Shown here one piece after another: positions 1 to 7,195 of a DNA stretch of 45,772 nucleotides. The DNA comes from Streptococcus saliviloxodontae (GTDB lineage: Bacteria > Bacillota > Bacilli > Lactobacillales > Streptococcaceae). The DNA lies in contig NZ_JAFBEI010000018.1 of NCBI RefSeq assembly GCF_016908655.1, positions 1-45,772 of the forward strand. The letters are read 5' to 3'. The first letter of the stretch is position 1; every line of letters begins with the position of its first letter. A model generated the notes under the pieces. The model ran no database searches and was not told the DNA's origin. It saw nothing but the letters and a program-made list of their open reading frames with translations. A program made the translations under genes and the position numbers.

Positions 1-42
1 AAGCTCGTATATTGTTAATTTATCTTCATACGTTAATTTCAT
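1..42 (-). CDS. IS3-family transposase OrfA, N-terminus only (partial)
   Basis: Fourteen codons are visible, MKLTYEDKLTIYEL, matching the usual start of streptococcal IS3-type OrfA proteins (a helix-turn-helix DNA-binding subunit). The ATG is preceded by GGGGTG as a possible ribosome site and sits 48 bp inside the element end, the normal place for orfA. The frame is open to the window edge. OrfB and the frameshift region are not visible. Confidence 0.7.
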   Translation of the reverse strand, partial: MKLTYEDKLTIYEL

Positions 43-90
43 CAAAAAACACCCCATTCGTTAGATTTTGTGTCTAACTTTTGGGGTGCA
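1..90 (-). mobile_element. Clipped end of an IS3-family insertion sequence
   Basis: On the minus strand the terminus reads TGCACCCCAAAAGTTAGACA (ending at 90), which resembles the terminal inverted repeat of IS3-family (IS150-group) elements. Inside it, an ATG at 42 opens a reading frame that runs off the window edge. The rest of the element, its other end and any target duplication lie outside, so completeness cannot be judged. The end lies about 90 bp upstream of the queT promoter. Confidence 0.75.
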
Positions 91-181
91 GTTCAAAGGC
101 TACCTAACTGCTTTTTCATTACAAAAATCTAATAAAACTTCTCCACCAAGCGAAAAAAGACTAAAAGTAATCTAACTTGAC

Positions 182-210
182 TTGTCAAAATGTCCTGTTT
201 TCTTTATAAT
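182..210 (+). promoter_or_regulatory. queT promoter
   Basis: TTGTCA (182-187), a 17-nt spacer, then a perfect TATAAT (205-210). The predicted start near 217 lies just upstream of the riboswitch. Confidence 0.75.
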
Positions 211-222
211 AGCATTCTACTA

Positions 223-303
223 GACAGTTCGTAACTTCCTGTCTTTAAACAAAACTAAGCTTTTATCACTCGTCATTCTGGTGGTAAAAGCTCAAGGAGG
301 AAA
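223..303 (+). promoter_or_regulatory. preQ1-II (COG4708-type) riboswitch
   Basis: Hairpin GACAG (223-227)/CTGTC (239-243) has a loop with CUUCC (235-239), which can pair with GGAGG of the queT Shine-Dalgarno (296-300) to make the H-type pseudoknot of this class. Between them a second stem AGCTTTTA/TAAAAGCT (about 258-292) encloses the SD-proximal loop. The class is known from streptococci upstream of queT homologues and acts by hiding the SD when preQ1 binds. Assigned from architecture and the downstream gene; no alignment was run. Confidence 0.8.
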
Positions 304-305
304 GA

Positions 306-782
306 ATGACATCAAAAACACTTAAACCCACTCAGAAATTGGTCCTATCTGCCATCTTTATGGCGCTGTACATAGCCGTCCTTTTTCTCTCACAGTCCAT
401 CTCGTTTGGTGCCTACCAAATGCGTCTAGCTACTGCTCTATACGGCCTTAGCTACCTCTATCCATTCCTAGCAGTTCCTCTCAGCCTAGCCAATGCCATT
501 GCTAACAGCTTCGGTGGTCTAGGAATTCTTGATATCATCGGCGGCTTCTTTGCTGGTATTCTAACAACTGGAGCTATCTACCTCATCAAAAAACTTAACC
601 TAAACAGTTGGGTAGTAGCACTAGCTATTTTTCTCATTCCGTCCTTTGTTGCTCCGCTATGGCTGAGCAGCTTACTCCATGTTCCATACTGGGTACTTGT
701 TGCCAACTTACTCGTTGGACAATTTATCCCAGGAATCGTCGCAGTACTTCTTATCAACGCCCTACAAAAACGTGGCTTTTAA
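306..782 (+). CDS. queT: QueT-family queuosine precursor transporter
   Basis: A 158-residue, very hydrophobic protein with about five membrane segments and the family-typical stretch SFGAYQMRLATAL near residues 34-46. QueT proteins are S-components of ECF transporters and take up queuosine precursors (preQ1 or preQ0); the energising ECF module is not in this window. The start follows AGGAGG by 5 nt, and this SD is the element sequestered by the preQ1-II riboswitch. It stands alone, converging on nth, with a long stem-loop between the two. Specificity is inferred from family and riboswitch. Confidence 0.9.
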   Translation: MTSKTLKPTQKLVLSAIFMALYIAVLFLSQSISFGAYQMRLATALYGLSYLYPFLAVPLSLANAIANSFGGLGILDIIGGFFAGILTTGAIYLIKKLNLNSWVVALAIFLIPSFVAPLWLSSLLHVPYWVLVANLLVGQFIPGIVAVLLINALQKRGF

Positions 783-803
783 CCGATAATTCACCTAAAA
801 ACT

Positions 804-880
804 CCCCTAATTTGAACCGCTAGTCGACAGTTAGACAAAATAACTAACCGTCGGAAAGCCGTACAAATTTGGGGCGTTTT
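804..880 (+). terminator. Bipartite stem-loop between queT and nth
   Basis: An outer stem CCCCTAATTTG (804-814)/CAAATTTGGGG (864-874) with one mismatch encloses an inner stem CGACAGTTAG (825-834)/CTAACCGTCG (844-853) with one mismatch. It is followed by CGTTTTATTT. Probably the queT terminator, but much longer than usual. Confidence 0.6.
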
Positions 881-1511
881 ATTTAATACTTGAAAAATCG
901 TAAAGTTGTGGGTATTCGTGACACTCTGGGTTTTTAGGGTGGCAAATAGCACGTCCAAAATAAATCATGGCTTGGTGAGCCGATAACCACAGCTTTTTAG
1001 GTAAAATAGAGCAAACATAATCTTCAACCTGTCGAGGAGTCGCTGACTGAGGAACAATATCATGGTGTTTGCAGATACGTTCCACATGGGTGTCCACAGC
1101 AAATGCTGGAATTCCAAAACCTACAGACATCACCACATTAGCAGTCTTTCGACCAACTCCTGCCAAACTTTCCAATTCTTTTCGAGTGCTCGGCACTTGC
1201 CCTCCAAAGTCATCTACCAATTGTTGGGCGCATTTTTTCATATACTTGGCTTTATTTTTATAAAGTCCTAATCGAGAGATATAAGTGGCTAAGACTTCTT
1301 CTGGTGCAGCTGCCATGGCCTCTGGCGTCGGAAAGGCTTCAAAGAGAGCTGGGGTGACTTTATTGACCGCGACGTCAGTTGTCTGGGCTGATAATAGCAC
1401 TGCGATAACCAATTCGAAATGGTTTCTAAAATCTAAACTAGGCTCCGCATCAGGAAAGAGGGCGATAATCTCCTCAATAACATAGCGTGCTTTCTTCTTT
1501 GATAGAACCAT
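879..1511 (-). CDS. nth: Endonuclease III (DNA glycosylase/AP lyase), cluster-less type
   Basis: A 210-residue base-excision repair enzyme that removes oxidised pyrimidines and nicks abasic sites. The helix-hairpin-helix LAGVGRKTANVV (116-127) carries catalytic Lys122, and VDTHVERI carries Asp140, matching E. coli Lys120 and Asp138. The C-terminal [4Fe-4S] loop is eroded: Cys190 and Cys197 remain, but the third and fourth ligand positions are Tyr200 and Phe206. It should therefore lack the iron-sulfur cluster yet keep the active site. Start ATG follows GTGAGG by 7 nt. Single gene, convergent with queT. Confidence 0.95.
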   Translation of the reverse strand: MVLSKKKARYVIEEIIALFPDAEPSLDFRNHFELVIAVLLSAQTTDVAVNKVTPALFEAFPTPEAMAAAPEEVLATYISRLGLYKNKAKYMKKCAQQLVDDFGGQVPSTRKELESLAGVGRKTANVVMSVGFGIPAFAVDTHVERICKHHDIVPQSATPRQVEDYVCSILPKKLWLSAHQAMIYFGRAICHPKNPECHEYPQLYDFSSIK

Positions 1512-1552
1512 AATAACCTCACTTTCATCTCCTATTATAGCATGCCAATCAC

Positions 1553-1581
1553 TTGCCCGCCATCAACTAATCCTCTATAAT
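1553..1581 (+). promoter_or_regulatory. Promoter of the AlkD-like gene
   Basis: TTGCCC (1553-1558), 17-nt spacer, TATAAT (1576-1581), 21 nt before the ATG, with AAAGGAGA between. Confidence 0.65.
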
Positions 1582-1602
1582 AAAGGCTCAAAGGAGACAA
1601 AT

Positions 1603-2286
1603 ATGACCACTAAACAAGACTTTACAGACCTTCTTTTAGCATTTGAAAAACAAGCTGATGCAGAAAGAAGTAAGAAAATGGCTGCTTATATGAGAGATCA
1701 GTTCGACTTTTTTGGTGTTCCAACACCTCAACGCCGAAACCTCTACAAAGCTATTATCGCTAGAGATAAAAAACAACAAGTCATTAACTGGGACTTATTA
1801 GATTTAGCTTGGCAAGCTCCTCAGCGTGAACTTCAATACTTTGTCTGTGACTATCTAAAAGGACTACAAAAGTTTATTAGCTATGACCATATTCCAAAAC
1901 TCCTGACCTATGCATCAAGTAAGGAATGGTGGGACACAATTGACCACTTCGATCGCATTTTTGGTCGTATTGACGACGAGCGTATCGATGATATCATGCG
2001 AGACTTTTCAACATCAAATGACTTTTGGATTCGCCGTATCGCCATCGACCACCAGCTAGGACGAAAAGAACAAACCAAGACTGAGCTTCTAGCTGAAATT
2101 ATCCTCAATAACCTCGGTAGTAAGGAATTCTTTATCAACAAAGCCATTGGCTGGTCCTTACGCGATTACTCAAAGACCAATCCTGATTGGGTGCGTAGCT
2201 TTGTCCAAAAACACCATGATCGACTAGCTCCACTATCTATCCGCGAAGCCAGCAAGTACCACGACAAACGCATGAAAGATTTTTAG
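1603..2286 (+). CDS. AlkD-like DNA alkylation repair protein (HEAT repeats)
   Basis: A 227-residue, helix-rich protein of the DNA alkylation repair family. In Bacillus AlkD this fold excises N3- and N7-alkylpurines without flipping the base. The functional residues appear kept: KEWWDTID (108-114) holds the stacking Trp and catalytic Asp (Asp114), and AIGWSLRDYSK (181-191) holds the second Trp. The start ATG has AAAGGAGA 5-6 nt upstream and its own promoter. It is monocistronic, next to nth and near ogt, so three DNA repair genes lie within 3 kb without sharing an operon. Substrate range is inferred from family. Confidence 0.88.
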   Translation: MTTKQDFTDLLLAFEKQADAERSKKMAAYMRDQFDFFGVPTPQRRNLYKAIIARDKKQQVINWDLLDLAWQAPQRELQYFVCDYLKGLQKFISYDHIPKLLTYASSKEWWDTIDHFDRIFGRIDDERIDDIMRDFSTSNDFWIRRIAIDHQLGRKEQTKTELLAEIILNNLGSKEFFINKAIGWSLRDYSKTNPDWVRSFVQKHHDRLAPLSIREASKYHDKRMKDF

Positions 2287-2452
2287 AGTGAAAATAAAGC
2301 TTTCTGCAATTCAAAGTTCAGGTATTTCAAAAAAATCTAAAATACTTTGAACGTCTTACTATAGGAATAACAGTAAAAGTATCTATTTTAAACTGTACTA
2401 TAATTCGGAAATAACTGTTTCATGCGTTTGTCGTGAGCAAGTACCTTTAACA

Positions 2453-2481
2453 TTGACAGTCAAACCTCTAAATGCTATCAT
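2453..2481 (+). promoter_or_regulatory. Promoter of the small membrane-protein gene
   Basis: Perfect TTGACA (2453-2458), 17-nt spacer, TATCAT (2476-2481), 27 nt before the chosen ATG. Confidence 0.7.
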
Positions 2482-2508
2482 AAAGGTGACAAACAGGAGG
2501 TGGTTTTA

Positions 2509-2787
2509 ATGAAAAAGTACAAACTTCTCTTTCCTATTACTGCACTAATATTGGGAATTGTTTTCGCTAAAATCAACAACCCTCTAACACAAATTCTGAG
2601 AACTATTTCTTTCTTAAGTTTCATCGGATGCATTCTTTATCAGGTTAGCATCTATGCCTATCTGAGATATCAGCTTTGGCTAAAAGAGTTTAGACAAGCA
2701 AGCCATCAAGAGCAGACTAAACAAATCTTTCTCGCCTTTTTAATCGGAGCCTTTTTCTTAGTTTTTATCATTTATTTTTTCAAATAG
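2509..2787 (+). CDS. Small membrane protein, possibly DUF3899-like
   Basis: A 92-residue protein with hydrophobic segments at about residues 7-23, 31-50 and 73-91 and a charged stretch (LKEFRQASHQEQTKQ) between the last two. The frame also opens at a GTG at 2500, but that codon lies inside the AGGAGG ribosome site, so ATG 2509 is the better start. It resembles small DUF3899-type proteins in size and layout, but I cannot confirm the family. It is a single gene with its own promoter and shares a terminator with the convergent ArsC-like gene. No function assigned. Confidence 0.75.
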   Translation: MKKYKLLFPITALILGIVFAKINNPLTQILRTISFLSFIGCILYQVSIYAYLRYQLWLKEFRQASHQEQTKQIFLAFLIGAFFLVFIIYFFK

Positions 2788-2788
2788 T

Positions 2789-2834
2789 AAAAGAGTTGAT
2801 TTCTTCCATCCTCAGGTGTGAAATCAACTCTTTT
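2789..2834. terminator. Bidirectional terminator
   Basis: Perfect 15-bp stem AAAAGAGTTGATTTC (2789-2803)/GAAATCAACTCTTTT (2820-2834) with T-runs on both strands. It serves the small membrane gene (+) and the ogt-ArsC-like pair (-). Confidence 0.85.
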
Positions 2835-2853
2835 TATAAACTTATCTCATCTA

Positions 2854-3225
2854 CTAATCTTTTTGGGCCGCTAATTCTCCCAACTCACCATAAGGCGTAC
2901 GGTAGCCAATTTGGAGAATCTTATTGTCCTTGATAAGAATCGGTCGTTTAATTAACATCCCGTCATTTGCTAACAAGGTCAAGGCCTCATCAAGACTCAA
3001 ATCAGGAAACTTATCTTTTAGCCCCAGGGAACGATAAGATTGCCCCGAAGTGTTAAATAATTTCTTTAAGTCTAAGTCTGATTTTTCAAGCAAATCACGT
3101 AACAAATCAACTTTTGGAGGGTTCACTTTGATATCTACCGATTCAAAAGAGATTCCCAAATCCGTTAATTCTTTCTTAGCCTTACGGCAGGTGGTGCATT
3201 TAGGGTATTCGTAAAATGTGAGCAT
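2854..3225 (-). CDS. ArsC/Spx-family thioredoxin-fold protein (YusI-like)
   Basis: A 123-residue protein of the ArsC/Spx superfamily with the redox motif YPKCTTCRKAKKEL (residues 7-20, CTTC at 10-13). A later GMLIKRPIL segment, with the Arg-Pro pair typical of this fold, is also present. It differs from true streptococcal Spx regulators, which start with an IYTxxSCTSC pattern, so I call it a YusI-type ArsC relative rather than spxA. It starts 1 nt after the ogt stop and is almost certainly cotranscribed with it. An arsenate reductase role is not supported by arsenic genes nearby; a thiol-redox role is possible. Confidence 0.8.
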   Translation of the reverse strand: MLTFYEYPKCTTCRKAKKELTDLGISFESVDIKVNPPKVDLLRDLLEKSDLDLKKLFNTSGQSYRSLGLKDKFPDLSLDEALTLLANDGMLIKRPILIKDNKILQIGYRTPYGELGELAAQKD

Positions 3226-3226
3226 G

Positions 3227-3712
3227 CTACTCTCTTTCTAATTCATGATCTAGTAACCAAGCCTTTTTCTCCAAACCTCCTGAATAACCTGTCAACTTTC
3301 TAGTAGAAGATAGGACACGGTGGCAAGGGACAAAGATAAGCAAGGGATTTTTTCCAATCGCAGCGCCAACAGCCTGTGCAGAAGGACAATCGCATAAACT
3401 GGCTAACTGACCATAAGTCCTTGTCTCTCCATAAGGGATTGTCAACAGCTCTTTCCAAACACGTGTTTGGAAATCGGTTCCTTGAGCAGATAAGTTCAAA
3501 TCATCCATAGCTGGATTGTGACCTTTAAAATAAGAATCCAACCAAGAAATAGCTCCCTTTAACACAGCATTCTCCTCCAATCTGCTAGTAAACCAAGCCG
3601 ACTTCTCTTCAAAATACGCTTGTCCCTCAAAATAAGCAAATAAAAGACTAGTACGATCAGCTAGAAGCTTGATTTTTCCAATCGGCGATACATAAGTCGT
3701 GCGATAAAACAT
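3227..3712 (-). CDS. ogt: Methylated-DNA--protein-cysteine methyltransferase
   Basis: A 161-residue suicide DNA repair protein that moves the alkyl group from O6-methylguanine to its own cysteine. The active site LIFVPCHRV places the acceptor at Cys130, and the helix-turn-helix region with YGETRTYGQLA (94-104) is present. The frame continues upstream to 3826, but homology begins with MFYRTTYVSPIGKI, so ATG 3712 is chosen. This ATG is only 6 nt from a perfect TATAAT and has no proper ribosome site, suggesting a leaderless transcript. It is followed after 1 nt by the ArsC/Spx-like gene. Confidence 0.9.
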   Translation of the reverse strand: MFYRTTYVSPIGKIKLLADRTSLLFAYFEGQAYFEEKSAWFTSRLEENAVLKGAISWLDSYFKGHNPAMDDLNLSAQGTDFQTRVWKELLTIPYGETRTYGQLASLCDCPSAQAVGAAIGKNPLLIFVPCHRVLSSTRKLTGYSGGLEKKAWLLDHELERE

Positions 3713-3718
3713 AAGCCT

Positions 3719-3748
3719 ATTATAGCTAAAAAGAGCAAGGAAAACCAA
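3719..3748 (-). promoter_or_regulatory. ogt promoter, leaderless type, nested in a terminator
   Basis: On the minus strand TTGGTT (3743-3748), 18-nt spacer, TATAAT (3719-3724), then 6 nt to the ATG. The expected start falls on the A of the start codon. The -35 lies in the loop and arm of the preceding terminator. Confidence 0.6.
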
Positions 3749-3761
3749 TTCCTTGCTCTTT
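3729..3761 (-). terminator. Terminator of the serC-serA operon
   Basis: Stem AAAGAGCAAGGAA (3729-3741)/TTCCTTGCTCTTT (3749-3761) lies directly after the DUF6440 gene, with a T-run on the minus strand (CTCTTTTTAG). Confidence 0.8.
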
Positions 3762-3764
3762 GTT

Positions 3765-3992
3765 TTAAGATAATTTTCCCTCTTTCCATAACTGATTGAT
3801 TTTAGGTCTTCCATCAACGTCAACAAGGGGTGTCAAAACAGGTGAGAACCCTCCTCCCATAGCAAGGTATTCGACACCTGTCTCTCTATCCACAATAAAT
3901 TTAAGATTGTGGGCTTTATTATCAAAGTTCAGTCCAAAAAATCGCTCTGATAAGTCTTGCTTGTACTGTTTAATGTCGTTTTTATCCATCAT
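3765..3992 (-). CDS. DUF6440-like small protein in the serine operon
   Basis: A 75-residue protein (MMDKNDIKQYKQ start) with the conserved core VDRETGVEYLAMGGGFSPVL and ending shortly after DVDGRPKI. These short single-domain proteins are widespread in Firmicutes with no assigned role, and the DUF6440 name is from memory. The frame is open further upstream inside serA, but ATG 3992 (or the next ATG, 3989) has AAAGGA 7 nt upstream, within the serA 3' end. It begins 1 nt after the serA stop, so it is cotranscribed and probably translationally coupled. The link to serine metabolism rests on position only. Confidence 0.75.
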   Translation of the reverse strand: MMDKNDIKQYKQDLSERFFGLNFDNKAHNLKFIVDRETGVEYLAMGGGFSPVLTPLVDVDGRPKINQLWKEGKLS

Positions 3993-3993
3993 G

Positions 3994-5172
3994 TTAGTTT
4001 CCTTTAATAAGGCGCACGCGCACAATATTATCATTTTCCTCGAACTTGGCAACAAGCTCATCAACTTTAGCTTTATCAGACTCATCTAGGTCAAGAAGCG
4101 TGTAAGCATAGTCACCTTTTGAACGGTTGATGATATTATCAATATTGATATTAAGATCAGAAACAGCCGTTGAGATACGGGCCACAATGTTTGGTACATT
4201 TTTGTTAATCAAAGTGATACGGTATGGTGCTGATAATGGCTGATGAATATTAGGGAAGTTAACAGAGTTAGTAATTTCTCCTGTTTCCATAAATTGACGA
4301 ATTTCTTGACCAGCCATAATAGCACAGTTAAGCTCTGCTTCTTCTGTAGAACCACCGACGTGTGGGAATACTGTAATCCCTTCTTTGTTGAGTAACTCTT
4401 CTGTACCAAAATCTGTGATGTAGCGTTTAACGACACCAGTTTCGATAGCATCAAAAAGCGCAGCATTATCCACTAGCTCAGCACGAGCAAAGTTGATAAT
4501 CGTTGTCCCTTTTTGCATAAGGGCGAATGTTTCAGCGTTAAAGGTGTGTTTTGTATCAGGTGTCAAAGGAACATGAACAGTAATATAATCACATGTTTCA
4601 AAGATTTCCTTCAACTCTTTAACACGACGAACGTGGTGTGAGATGTTCCATGCCGCATCGATAGACACATAAGGGTCGTAACCGAAAACAGTCATCCCCA
4701 AACGACGTGCATCGTTAGCGATACGTGAACCGATAGCTCCTAAACCAATAACACCTAGTTTTTTACCACGGATTTCAGTACCTGCAAACTGTTTTTTACC
4801 GGCTTCAACTTGTTTTGGGACATCATCACCAGTCAAGGTGTTAGTCCACGTATTAGCCGCAATGTAGTCACGTGCTGATAACAAAATTGATGCAATAACA
4901 GCTTCTTTAACAGCATTAGCATTAGCACCTGGTGTATTGAAAACAACGATTCCTTGCTCAGATGCTTTATCAACAGGAATATTATTAGTTCCTGCTCCTG
5001 CACGTGCAATAGCTTTTAATTGACTTGGAAAGTCAACATCATGAAGGTTTTGGCTACGAATAATGTAAGCATCTGGATTTTCTGCTAAATCACCATCAAT
5101 TTGGAACTGATTTCCTAATTCTTTCAAACCAATTTGGTTAATATTATTAAATGTTTTTACACTAAATACCAT
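3994..5172 (-). CDS. serA: D-3-phosphoglycerate dehydrogenase
   Basis: A 392-residue NAD-dependent enzyme of the first step of serine synthesis, oxidising 3-phosphoglycerate to 3-phosphohydroxypyruvate. The Rossmann motif GLGAIGSRIA is at 143-152, the substrate-binding NFAR Arg at 230, and catalytic His271 lies in FPHVGGST. Residues about 318-392 form an ACT domain, which usually senses serine. It lies downstream of serC with a GNAT gene between them. No phosphoserine phosphatase (serB) is in the window. Expression probably follows the CodY-like site at the serC promoter. Confidence 0.95.
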   Translation of the reverse strand: MVFSVKTFNNINQIGLKELGNQFQIDGDLAENPDAYIIRSQNLHDVDFPSQLKAIARAGAGTNNIPVDKASEQGIVVFNTPGANANAVKEAVIASILLSARDYIAANTWTNTLTGDDVPKQVEAGKKQFAGTEIRGKKLGVIGLGAIGSRIANDARRLGMTVFGYDPYVSIDAAWNISHHVRRVKELKEIFETCDYITVHVPLTPDTKHTFNAETFALMQKGTTIINFARAELVDNAALFDAIETGVVKRYITDFGTEELLNKEGITVFPHVGGSTEEAELNCAIMAGQEIRQFMETGEITNSVNFPNIHQPLSAPYRITLINKNVPNIVARISTAVSDLNINIDNIINRSKGDYAYTLLDLDESDKAKVDELVAKFEENDNIVRVRLIKGN

Positions 5173-5232
5173 CTTATTTCTCCTTGATAAGCAAAGAAAG
5201 GCTAGGAAGTCATCCTAGCCTCCCTATTCTAT

Positions 5233-5784
5233 TTAAATTGCGTGATAGTCAGCTTCGCTAATTTCTTGATAAGAAGCTGACTCTGCTTTCGTTTTAATTT
5301 TTTGATAAGCTAATCGCTCACCATCAATCGGTACTTTTCCACAATAAACAAAGCCTAGCTTTTGAATAATATGCTGCATCGCTTTGTTGTCCTCATGAGT
5401 GTCAATACGAAAATCTGGACCTGACTGACCTTCAATCAACCCTTGCAAAAAAGTCTGAGCAACGCCTTGACCTTTAAAAGCAGATGACACTGCGATACGA
5501 TGAAAGGTCACATAACGATGATTATTGTGCTGCCACTTACCGTCATAAATATTAGCATAAGCTTCATCTTGACCATCAACGACTGCTCCATAAGCTGCAA
5601 CAATACCTTCAATGACTGCAACATATCCTGCACCACTCAGAATATCGTCGATAATCTTATCTCTGGTTGGATACACTGTCTGCCACTGCTCTCCACCGTA
5701 AGCTGCAATCTGTTGTCGTGCATCTTCAATGATGGCAACTATTGTGTCCACTTCATTTGGAAAGGCTTGTCTGATTTCCATCAT
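5233..5784 (-). CDS. GNAT-family N-acetyltransferase
   Basis: A 183-residue acetyltransferase. The N-terminal part (MMEIRQAFPNEVDTIVAII) and the acetyl-CoA loop around IAVSSAFKGQGVAQTFL (about residues 97-113, with the Q/RxxGxG/A pattern as FKGQGVA) are typical of GNATs. Two tandem ATGs exist (5784, 5781); the first is kept. It lies 24 bp after serC and 60 bp before serA, as is common in streptococci. The acceptor substrate is unknown; a role in serine or amino acid metabolism is inferred only from the operon. Confidence 0.85.
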   Translation of the reverse strand: MMEIRQAFPNEVDTIVAIIEDARQQIAAYGGEQWQTVYPTRDKIIDDILSGAGYVAVIEGIVAAYGAVVDGQDEAYANIYDGKWQHNNHRYVTFHRIAVSSAFKGQGVAQTFLQGLIEGQSGPDFRIDTHEDNKAMQHIIQKLGFVYCGKVPIDGERLAYQKIKTKAESASYQEISEADYHAI

Positions 5785-5808
5785 GTCAACTCGTTTCTTT
5801 AATTGGTA

Positions 5809-6900
5809 TTATTTATTTTCTGCTTCAAATTTTGCCATGAAATCAATCAAATCTAAGACACCTTGACGTGGGAATGCATTGTAAAGACTTGCACGCATAC
5901 CACCAACTGAACGGTGACCTTTGATATTTTTAAAGCCAAGAGCATCAGCTTCTTTAACAAACTTAGCATCCAACTCTTTAGATGGGGTCACAAATGGAAT
6001 GTTAGCTACAGAGCGATCGCCTGCTTTTTTAACTGGGCTTGTATAGAAATCAGACTCTTCGATATAGTCGTACAAAAGACCTGATTTTTCACGATTAATG
6101 TCTTCCATCTTATCAACACCACCCAAGGCTTTAACATGTTCAAAAACAAGTTTTGCCATATAGATACCAAAGGTTGGTGGGGTATTGTAAAGAGAACCTG
6201 CTTCAGCTTGGATGCGGTAATCTAACATACTTGAAAGAACTGGTTCATCATTCAGAAGATCTTCACGCACAATAACGATAGTAACACCAGCAGGTCCGAT
6301 GTTTTTTTGTGCTCCTGCATAGATAAGACCAAAATCTTCAACATTGTAGCGAACTGCCAAGATATTTGAAGACATATCAGCTACAATTGGCACACCATTT
6401 GTATCAGGAAGATCGTAAACAGATGTTCCTTCAATAGTATTGTTAGTAGTCAAATGAACATAAGCTGCTTCTGGATCGATAGTCGAAGCATCAAAACTAG
6501 GGATATGATCATAGACTGTTTCTTCTGAAGAAGCCAAAAGAACTGGTTCAAAATCAATTGTTTTTGATAATTTAACAGCCTCTGTATAAGCTTTTTTACC
6601 CCATGAACCAGCAACAAGATAGTAGGCTTTCTTACCTTTGGCTAGGTTCAATGGAAGCATTGAAAATTGGAGTGAGCCTCCCCCTTGTAGAAAAATAACC
6701 TTATAGTTATCAGGAATAGCCATCAAATCACGAAGTAGGCTTTCTGCATCTTTGATGATATCATCGAATTCTTTGGAGCGGTGGGACAATTCCATTACAC
6801 TCATGCCGGAGTTGGCATAGTCCAAAAATTCAGCTTGTGCTTTTTTTAGCACTTCTTGTGGCAATACTGCAGGACCTGCAGAGAAATTGTAAATTGTCAT
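5809..6900 (-). CDS. serC: Phosphoserine aminotransferase
   Basis: A 363-residue PLP enzyme of the second step of serine synthesis, converting 3-phosphohydroxypyruvate and glutamate to phosphoserine. The start [14 protein letters not shown] is diagnostic, and the cofactor lysine is Lys199 in [13 protein letters not shown] conserved [11 protein letters not shown] block lies near the C-terminus. First gene of the serC-GNAT-serA-DUF6440 operon, with TGGAGGT about 8 nt upstream of the ATG. Its promoter has a CodY-like palindrome between -35 and -10, implying repression when branched-chain amino acids are plentiful. Confidence 0.96.
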   Translation of the reverse strand: MTIYNFSAGPAVLPQEVLKKAQAEFLDYANSGMSVMELSHRSKEFDDIIKDAESLLRDLMAIPDNYKVIFLQGGGSLQFSMLPLNLAKGKKAYYLVAGSWGKKAYTEAVKLSKTIDFEPVLLASSEETVYDHIPSFDASTIDPEAAYVHLTTNNTIEGTSVYDLPDTNGVPIVADMSSNILAVRYNVEDFGLIYAGAQKNIGPAGVTIVIVREDLLNDEPVLSSMLDYRIQAEAGSLYNTPPTFGIYMAKLVFEHVKALGGVDKMEDINREKSGLLYDYIEESDFYTSPVKKAGDRSVANIPFVTPSKELDAKFVKEADALGFKNIKGHRSVGGMRASLYNAFPRQGVLDLIDFMAKFEAENK

Positions 6901-6928
6901 TGATTTACCTCCAAATAAAATTAATCCA

Positions 6929-6957
6929 AGTATACCAAATTGTCAGAATTTTGTAAA
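6929..6957 (-). promoter_or_regulatory. serC operon promoter
   Basis: Minus strand TTTACA (6952-6957), 17-nt spacer, TATACT (6929-6934) preceded by TGG (extended -10). Confidence 0.75.
6938..6952. promoter_or_regulatory. CodY-like box in the serC promoter
   Basis: AATTGTCAGAATTTT (+ strand) matches the CodY consensus AATTTTCWGAAAATT with three mismatches. It fills the spacer between -35 and -10, where binding would block RNA polymerase. Confidence 0.55.
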
Positions 6958-7138
6958 GATTTTTTCGATGACCAAACCCTTAAAATTCGGAATTAAAGCC
7001 ATTTCATTCCCTTATTTTAGTTATTGATAGCCTTAACGTCTGCCTTTTCAAGAACATCATGCGTCATCATATAGAATCTTTACGCTAACTCCCAAACATC
7101 ACCTCTCTTAACACACTACTCATCTGATTATCCCATCA

Positions 7139-7190
7139 AAAAAGTGGAACTTTCCTTACTACCTTTTAGGTAATAGAAAAATCCCACTAT
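7139..7190 (-). terminator. Terminator of amt-glnK
   Basis: An imperfect stem with outer arms AGTGG/CCACT and inner TACC/GGTA, about 45 nt long, is followed on the minus strand by TTTTTT just past the glnK stop. Confidence 0.65.
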
Positions 7191-7195
7191 CATCT

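Noticed and set aside
2431..2445. Shared 15-mer TCGTGAGCAAGYACC at 2431 and at 19251
   Set aside because: Flanking sequence is unrelated in the two places, so it is too short to call a repeat without a genome search.
2854..3225. Calling this gene spxA or an arsenate reductase
   Set aside because: The N-terminal redox motif context differs from streptococcal Spx and there are no arsenic resistance genes; only the superfamily is supported.
3713..3826. Upstream extension of the ogt frame (about 38 extra residues)
   Set aside because: It runs through the serine operon terminator and ogt promoter, and family homology begins at MFYRTTY.
3993..4085. Upstream extension of the DUF6440 frame into serA
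   Set aside because: It lies wholly within serA, and the inner ATG has the appropriate ribosome site.
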